A stretch of 64,000 bases of DNA from the NCBI GenBank assembly GCA_963702955.1, contig OY969774.1, positions 2,514,059 to 2,578,058 on the forward strand, in the 5' to 3' direction. Position 1 is the stretch's first letter. Every line of letters begins with the position of its first letter. The stretch comes from VRUE01 sp963702955 (GTDB lineage Bacteria > Actinomycetota > Thermoleophilia > Solirubrobacterales > 70-9). A model generated the notes under the pieces. It ran no database searches. It was not told where the DNA came from and worked only from the letters and a program-made list of their open reading frames with translations. A program made the translations under genes and the position numbers. This document shows, one piece after another, positions 59,501 to 64,000 of this stretch.

Positions 59501-60705
59501 GGGACGCCACCCCCTCGGGCTCGGAGGCGCTCTTCTCCTTCTTCGAAGGGCCCGAAGCGGGCAGCCTCTACCGCTATGACCTGGGCGGCGAAGAAGCGAC
59601 GCTGATCGCGAAGAAAAGCGAGGGGGTGCTGGGGGCCTCCGAAGACCTCTCCCGCATCTACTTCGCCTCCGAAGAACTCTGCGGCGGCGGAAACGACGAA
59701 GGCAAGTCGCCGAGCAAAGGCCGGCCCAACGTCTACCTCTACCAACCGGGGGAGAGCTGCGCGGAAGGGACGATGACCTTCCTCGGCACGCTGGCCAAAG
59801 AGGACATCTCGACCGGCTCCTATCAGCACCAGTTCCCGAGCCCGGTGGCCTCGGTGCCGCGCTCCCACGTCGCCCGGGTGAGCGCGAACGGGCTCCACCT
59901 GGCCTTCGTCTCGGCGGCGCGGCTCGGCGCCTACGACAACGCCGACGCGGCCTCGGGGCAGACCGACCGCGAGGTCTACCTCTACGACGCGAGCGCGAAC
60001 GAAGGCAAAGGGGGGCTGCTGTGCGCCTCGTGCAACCCGAGCGGGGCGCGGCCGGCCGGGGTCAACCTCTCGCAAGGGACCGACCCGGTCTGGACCGCGG
60101 CCTGGATCAACTCCTACCAGTACCAGCTCTACGGGCGGCGGATGCTCTCCGAAGACGGCAAGCGCCTGTTCTTCAACTCCTACGACGCGCTCACCCCGCG
60201 CGACACCAACGGCACCGAGGACGTCTATGAGTGGGAGGCGCTCGGGGCGGGACCCCCGGAAGCCAAGTGCGCCGCCTCCAACCCCGACTACTCCGCCCAG
60301 GACGGGGGCTGCGTCAGCCTGATCTCCGCGGGCACCAGCCCGCGCGAATCGGAATTCGTCGATGCCTCCACCGACGGCTCGGACGTCTTCTTTCGCACCG
60401 AATCGAGCCTCGACCCGCGCGACCCCGGCCTGGTCGACATCTACGACGCCAGGGTGGGGGGCGGCACGGCGCCGCCGCCGAGCGCCCCCGCGGCCTGCGA
60501 AGGGGAAGCCTGCCAGTCCCCGCCCGGGGCCCCCGGCGACGCGACCCCGGCCAGCTCGGCCTTCCACGGGCCCGGCAACGCCCGGGAAGCAAAGCCCTCG
60601 CGCTGCCCGAAGGGCAAGCGCAAGGTCCGCAACCACGGCAAGACCCGCTGCGTGCAAAAGCACAAGCGCCAGGCTAAAAAGCGCAAGCGGGGGGCGGCAC
60701 GGTGA
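56599..60705 (+). CDS. Gene B2: giant secreted beta-propeller-like protein
   Basis: 1368 residues, same architecture and TTG start as B1. Long stretches are identical. Replacements cluster in short patches, for example FYYEGFFGVGGLDGYEG here against FIYEGFYQTGGLEEYEG in B1 (near residue 515), ITGPDRNEY against ITVPEKNEY, GAYQAISSAGSE against GAYPGTSSAGTE, LAKEDISTGSYQHQF against LVPGDISTGSFEQEF, and NLSQGTDPVW against NLEKEGSVW, the last adding one codon. Single D/N exchanges occur at equivalent positions of the propeller repeats. Probably exposed loops of a surface protein. Confidence 0.82.
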   Translation: MYSRRADDRVGLAARSLCVVGVLAVALGLSATPASASKSRSLLGSFCEPAGIGTPPCSPAFGSPDALAVDGAGGDVLVVDQAGGGARISRYKPNGEADPFSALGTNSIDGKGPGGDETPQNGLSFKEGAEIELAVNSSGGATEGDIYITQVGQHLIDIFAGNGNYLGQLTKYKKGPKAEGAEEPLGEACGVAVDSSGAVYVGDYDNGVHKYVPSSAPATNADSKANFTTVQHPCALAAGAGPSAGSIFAVKYVGPVYKLDSSSGAIAYGEEPILEGNNTTMWNKTVAVDGESGDVLVAQNKQVIELNASRSTGAGRIGPPTEVPATVEGIGAEAGGKLYVAQASNPNLAVFGAPEREAPVIEAEWTVSASFEEATVKARFGLEEEETTYHVEYLSQAEFEANGDSFAGPHSPTDVPVPDAGVGTAETVTVSLSGLSSGTTYRWRFVASNPAGTTEGPDRTLATHSRAGGGACPNQSLREGPGAQLPDCRGYEMVSPVDKNGGDVDAFYYEGFFGVGGLDGYEGIDQATPGGAKLTYTASTAFGSSLSSPLVSQYLAVRHQGAGGAGEWTSEGISAPERGGNITGPDRNEYKAFSPDLGTAWLEPEAGNPLAPCATEGYINLYRVTLSSPATYTATCSSDAEPPECVAEPKPPEACHLFPQIQGYSADQSQAVFRVDDPLPTAPGSPEAAPLGRNASGFQVYEWDEEGGLRLVSVLPDGGAYQAISSAGSESEGGQAPRVAAAGNFDTVEHALSADGSRVYWSTMSSSTESSPAAPPGPGRIFIRLNADKPQSAFAAPGGAASGAAGSNGGGLSAGSTAVTKLIAAAGTATLSNGSNELSALVTTVGEFVAGQPIEGNGIPAGTTITTASATTLTLSAAATKSKAKVEISSKGPQPFAVGQRIVGAGIPAQTTIAAVGPGTLTLSAAATKSTPLGLSTALSAFSECSEAEAACTLPVSEAVSEGAAKFWDATPSGSEALFSFFEGPEAGSLYRYDLGGEEATLIAKKSEGVLGASEDLSRIYFASEELCGGGNDEGKSPSKGRPNVYLYQPGESCAEGTMTFLGTLAKEDISTGSYQHQFPSPVASVPRSHVARVSANGLHLAFVSAARLGAYDNADAASGQTDREVYLYDASANEGKGGLLCASCNPSGARPAGVNLSQGTDPVWTAAWINSYQYQLYGRRMLSEDGKRLFFNSYDALTPRDTNGTEDVYEWEALGAGPPEAKCAASNPDYSAQDGGCVSLISAGTSPRESEFVDASTDGSDVFFRTESSLDPRDPGLVDIYDARVGGGTAPPPSAPAACEGEACQSPPGAPGDATPASSAFHGPGNAREAKPSRCPKGKRKVRNHGKTRCVQKHKRQAKKRKRGAAR

Positions 60706-63443
60706 AGCGCCTCGCCGCGACCCTCGCCACGGCGGCCCTCGCCGCCCTCCTCCTCGCCCCCTGCGCCCAGGCGGCCTTCGGGCTCAACGGCTTTGACGTC
60801 AGCTTCGAAGAAGAAGACGGCAGCGCCGCCCTGCAGGCGGGCTCTCACCCCTACGCGCTCACCACCTCCTTCGGCATCAACTACACCGGCGCAGGCGACC
60901 AGGCCCTGCCCGACGGCGAACTGCGCGACCTGACGATCGCCCAGGTCCCCGGCCTGGTCGGCGACGCCACCGCGATCCCCCGCTGCGCGACCGCGGACTT
61001 CCTCGACGTCCAGCCCGGCGCCCACTGCCCGGCCGACACCCAGGTGGGCGAAGTCAAAGTCCTCTTCGGCACCCCCGACGGCAGCAACTACCTGCAAGAG
61101 CCCGTCTACAACATGCCGCCCCCGCCCGGCGTCCCCGCCCGCCTCGGCTTCAAAGGCCTCGGCCTGGTCCCGGTCTTCGTCGACGTGGCCCTGAGCCAAT
61201 CCCCCCCCTACAACCTCCTCGCCCTCTCGCGCGAGACCCGCCAGACGCTGAAGGTCTTCGGCGTCCGTCTCACCGTCTGGGGCGTCCCCGCCGACCACGG
61301 CACCGGCGCTCCCGAGCTGCCCTTCATCACCCTGCCGACCAGCTGCGAAGGCCCGCAGCTGACGAGCTATGAGGCGAGCTCGTGGAGCGGCGCGAAAGAC
61401 TCCGGCGACGACGGGCCCTTCGACCCGCCGGCGCTGATTGGCTGCGGGCGCCTGGGCTTCGGCCCGACGATCTCCGCCCGGCCCTCCACCAGGGCCGCCG
61501 CCTCGGCCAGCGGCCTGGACTTCGGCCTCGACGTCGCCGACGAAGGGCTGAAGAACCCCAAAGAAGGGGCGACCGCGGCCTCCGACATCCGCAAAGCCGT
61601 CGTCACCCTGCCGCGGGGGATGACCGCCGACCCCTCCTTCGCCGAAGGCCTGGTGGGCTGCGGCGAAGAACAGTTCGAAAAGCGCGAGACCCTCGACTCC
61701 GCCCCCGGTGCGGGCTGCCCGGAAGCCTCCAAGATCGGCACGATCGAAGTCGAAAGCCCGCTGATCGAAGAATCGCTCAAAGGGGACCTGTTCGTCGCCA
61801 AGCCCTACGAAAACCCGGCCGGCTCGCTGATCGCCCTCTACCTCGTCTTTCGCAACCCCGCCCTGGGGATCATCGTCAAGCAGGTCGCCAAGGTCGAACC
61901 GGACCCCAGTAGCGGCCAGCTCGTGACCACGGTCGAAGAAATCCCCCAGCTGCCCTTCTCCCACTTCCGCCTGCACTTCCGCGAAGGCGCCCGGGCGCCG
62001 CTGATCAGCCCGCCCGGCTGCGGGCGCTTCCAGGTCGCCGCCGAGCTCTATCCCTGGTCGGGCGGGGCGCCGGTGGAATCGACCTCGGCCTTCGAAATCG
62101 TCTCCGGCCCCGACAACTCCCCCTGCCCGCAGGGCGCCCCCTTCCACCCCGGCTTCGAAGCGGGCACGATCAACAACGCCGCCGGCTCCTACAGCCCCTT
62201 CGACATGCGCCTGACCCGCAAAGACGGCGAACAGGACATGGGCAGATTCAGCTTCGTCCTGCCCCCCGGCGTGGTCCCCAAGCTGGCCGGCGTCCCTTAC
62301 TGCCCCGAGGCGGCGATCGCCCTCGCCAAGAGCCGCACCGGCCCCCACGGGGGACAGGAAGAGCTCGGGCGCCCCGCCTGCCCGGCGGCCTCCCAGATCG
62401 GCCGCACGGTGGCGGGCGCGGGAGTCGGCTCGGCGCTCACCTACGTGCCCGGCAAGCTCTACCTCGCCGGCCCCTACCACGGCGATCCGATCAGCGCCGT
62501 GGCGATCACCCCGGCCCTGGCCGGCCCCTTCGACGCCGGCACCGTGGTCGTGCGCGAGGCGCTGCGCCTCAACCCGCTCACCCACGTCGGCGAAGTCGAC
62601 GGCTCCGCCTCGGACCCGATCCCCCACATCCTCAAGGGCATCCCCTTGAACCTGCGCGACCTGCGGGTCTATGCGGACCGGCCCGAATTCACCCTCAACG
62701 CGACCTCCTGCGAGCCCTTCCAGGCCCAAGCGACGATCTGGGGCGAGGGCACCGCGCTGGCCCCCGCCCCCGAGACCCCGGTCGGGCTCTCGGCCCGCTA
62801 CCAGGCGGCCGACTGCCAGGCGCTCGGCTTCTCGCCGAAGCTGGCGATCAAGCTGCGGGGCGGCACCCGCCGCGGTCGCTTCCCGGCCCTGAAGGCGCTC
62901 GTCACCCCCCGCCCCGGCGATGCCAACTTCGCAAAGGCGGTGGTCACCCTGCCGAACTCCGCCTTCCTCGAACAGGGCCACTTCGCCACGATCTGCACCC
63001 GCGTGCAGTTCGCCGCCGGGGCGGGCGAGGGAGCCGGGTGCCCGGCGGCCTCCGCCTACGGCCACGCCCGCGCCTTCACCCCGCTGCTGGCCGAACCGCT
63101 CGAAGGCCCGGTCTTCCTGCGCTCCTCCGACCACAACCTGCCCGACCTGGTGGTCGCCCTGCACGGCCTCGTCGACATCGACCTCGCCGCCCGCATCGAC
63201 TCGATCCACGGCGGCATCCGCACCAGCTTCACCGGCCTGCCCGACGCCCCGGTCTCCCGCTTCGTCCTCGAAATGCAGGGGGGCAAGAAGGGCCTGATCG
63301 TCAACTCGACGAACATCTGCCGCGGCACCCACAGGGCCGAGGCCAACCTGAGCGGGCAAAACGGCCGCCTCGAGCGGACCCGCCCGCCGGTGCGGGCGCA
63401 GGGCTGCGGCAAGGGGCGCCGCGGGCGGCGGAAGGGCCGCTGA
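60702..63443 (+). CDS. Gene C2: modular secreted protein of unknown function
   Basis: 913 residues, almost identical to C1. I see three replacements: EEQFEKRE (C1 has Gln), LVDIDLAA (C1 has Asn) and KGLIVNSTN (C1 has Phe), plus a silent change near 61510. Same GTG start overlapping the B2 stop and same four Cys-Pro modules. It is much more conserved between copies than B, so the variability of the unit is concentrated in B. Confidence 0.8.
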   Translation: MKRLAATLATAALAALLLAPCAQAAFGLNGFDVSFEEEDGSAALQAGSHPYALTTSFGINYTGAGDQALPDGELRDLTIAQVPGLVGDATAIPRCATADFLDVQPGAHCPADTQVGEVKVLFGTPDGSNYLQEPVYNMPPPPGVPARLGFKGLGLVPVFVDVALSQSPPYNLLALSRETRQTLKVFGVRLTVWGVPADHGTGAPELPFITLPTSCEGPQLTSYEASSWSGAKDSGDDGPFDPPALIGCGRLGFGPTISARPSTRAAASASGLDFGLDVADEGLKNPKEGATAASDIRKAVVTLPRGMTADPSFAEGLVGCGEEQFEKRETLDSAPGAGCPEASKIGTIEVESPLIEESLKGDLFVAKPYENPAGSLIALYLVFRNPALGIIVKQVAKVEPDPSSGQLVTTVEEIPQLPFSHFRLHFREGARAPLISPPGCGRFQVAAELYPWSGGAPVESTSAFEIVSGPDNSPCPQGAPFHPGFEAGTINNAAGSYSPFDMRLTRKDGEQDMGRFSFVLPPGVVPKLAGVPYCPEAAIALAKSRTGPHGGQEELGRPACPAASQIGRTVAGAGVGSALTYVPGKLYLAGPYHGDPISAVAITPALAGPFDAGTVVVREALRLNPLTHVGEVDGSASDPIPHILKGIPLNLRDLRVYADRPEFTLNATSCEPFQAQATIWGEGTALAPAPETPVGLSARYQAADCQALGFSPKLAIKLRGGTRRGRFPALKALVTPRPGDANFAKAVVTLPNSAFLEQGHFATICTRVQFAAGAGEGAGCPAASAYGHARAFTPLLAEPLEGPVFLRSSDHNLPDLVVALHGLVDIDLAARIDSIHGGIRTSFTGLPDAPVSRFVLEMQGGKKGLIVNSTNICRGTHRAEANLSGQNGRLERTRPPVRAQGCGKGRRGRRKGR

Positions 63444-63471
63444 GCGGAGATCCTCCGAGCAGCCTGCCGCC

Positions 63472-64000
63472 GTGGAGGGTCGAGACTTTGCGATCGAGCG
63501 CCTCAGGGCCCAGATGGCCCGCGGCGAAGTGGTCCTCTTCACCGGCGCGGGCTTCTCGGCCGGGGCGAGGAACGCCGCCGGGGAGCCGGTCCCGCAGGGC
63601 TCGGAGCTGAAGCGCGCGATCTGGGGCCTGATCGAGCCCGGCGAGGAGCCCGACCTGGGCTCGACGCTCGCCGATACCTACGCCGTTGCCCTGGCGCAGG
63701 GCAGAGGCCGGCTCAGCGAGCTGCTCAAAGACCGCCTCACCGTCGCCCCCGAGAGCCTGAGCGAGACCCACGAGACCTGGCTCTCGCTGCCCTGGCGCCG
63801 CTCCTACACCCTCAACATCGACGATCTCGAGGCCGCCGCGTCGCGGCGCTTTGACCTGCCCAACCGGATCGTCCCCCACTCGGGGCTGAAGCTCCACCTG
63901 CCCGACACCGCCGGCGGCGACCTCCTCTACACCCATCTCAACGGGACGCTGGACGACGTCCCCGACGTCACCTTCGCCGACCCCCAGTACGGGCAGCGCC
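63472..64000 (+). CDS. Gene D2: SIR2 plus P-loop protein (partial, runs off the window)
   Basis: The visible 176 codons reproduce the SIR2 domain start of D1, including FTGAGFSAGA, TLNIDD and YTHLNGTLDD. I saw no difference from D1 over this stretch. The P-loop region and C-terminus lie beyond the window. Confidence 0.85.
   Translation, partial: MEGRDFAIERLRAQMARGEVVLFTGAGFSAGARNAAGEPVPQGSELKRAIWGLIEPGEEPDLGSTLADTYAVALAQGRGRLSELLKDRLTVAPESLSETHETWLSLPWRRSYTLNIDDLEAAASRRFDLPNRIVPHSGLKLHLPDTAGGDLLYTHLNGTLDDVPDVTFADPQYGQR

Larger units (their letters stand above)
55505..64000. repeat. Tandem module, copy 2 (A2-B2-C2-D2, cut by window end)
   Basis: Second unit of the 10.53-kb direct repeat. It is continuous with the window end inside D2, so further copies may follow. 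Differences from copy 1 are concentrated in the first half of A, in short patches in B, and at single GTCGAC hexamers. Confidence 0.9.

Noticed and set aside
44992..64000. The tandem repeat as a pure assembly artefact
   Set aside because: The copies differ at many specific positions, have different first halves of gene A and different promoter spacers, and differ in length by a codon in B. Collapse or expansion of further units remains possible.

Overview
The window is GC-rich, densely coding bacterial DNA with many 1-4 bp gene overlaps (ATGA, GTGA, TGATG), frequent GTG/TTG starts and strongly third-position-GC codons. This is typical of Actinobacteria. The secreted protein families at 45-64 kb and the coiled-coil family at 9-11 kb resemble what I recall from Thermoleophilia (Solirubrobacterales). 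That placement is an inference; there is no rRNA or other marker gene here. I found no tRNA, rRNA, CRISPR array, transposase or replication origin.

Layout. (1) 0-9 kb: glycan genes, namely two SAM methyltransferases, two polysaccharide deacetylases, rhamnosyltransferase-like enzymes (one a two-domain fusion) and an N,N-dimethylformamidase-like protein. (2) 9-11.5 kb: three paralogous coiled-coil/membrane-anchor proteins built on a 21-bp repeat and sharing a conserved leader, with a methyltransferase between them. (3) 11.5-20 kb: a secreted TIM-barrel-like protein, two GT-B glycosyltransferases, a deacetylase-methyltransferase fusion and a Wzx/MviN-type flippase. (4) 20-25 kb: membrane proteins, a Phd-like antitoxin with a RelE-like partner that lacks a start codon, and a heparinase II/III-type lyase split by a frameshift in a poly-C run. 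(5) 25-45 kb: a large surface-glycan region with seven sulfotransferase-like proteins, three OCH1-like glycosyltransferases plus one decayed copy, further GT2/GT4/CgeB-like transferases, a sugar nucleotidyltransferase, a GNAT acetyltransferase, and an acyl carrier protein / fatty-acyl-AMP ligase / cytochrome P450 operon. (6) 45-64 kb: a tandem duplication with a period of about 10.53 kb. Each unit holds a small secreted protein (A), a giant secreted beta-propeller-like protein (B), a 913-aa modular secreted protein (C) and an intracellular SIR2 plus P-loop protein (D). The second unit runs off the window end.

How the genes work together. Regions 1, 3 and 5 together look like a pathway that builds, methylates, deacetylates, sulfates, probably lipid-modifies and exports a complex surface or secreted glycan. 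Region 6 is the most unusual part. B, C and D appear to form one operon, so secreted cell-surface proteins are co-expressed with a SIR2/P-loop protein of the type used in anti-phage defence, and the whole unit is repeated in tandem. The two copies are nearly identical except for short replacement-rich patches and isolated differences at GTCGAC hexamers. The same GTCGAC/GTCAAC/GTTGAC exchange occurs among the coiled-coil paralogues at 9-11 kb, which points to a modified or mutation-prone GTCGAC motif in this genome. Other unusual items are perfect palindromes lying in frame in interdomain linkers of two genes, and the toxin-antitoxin pair separated only by a TAG codon.
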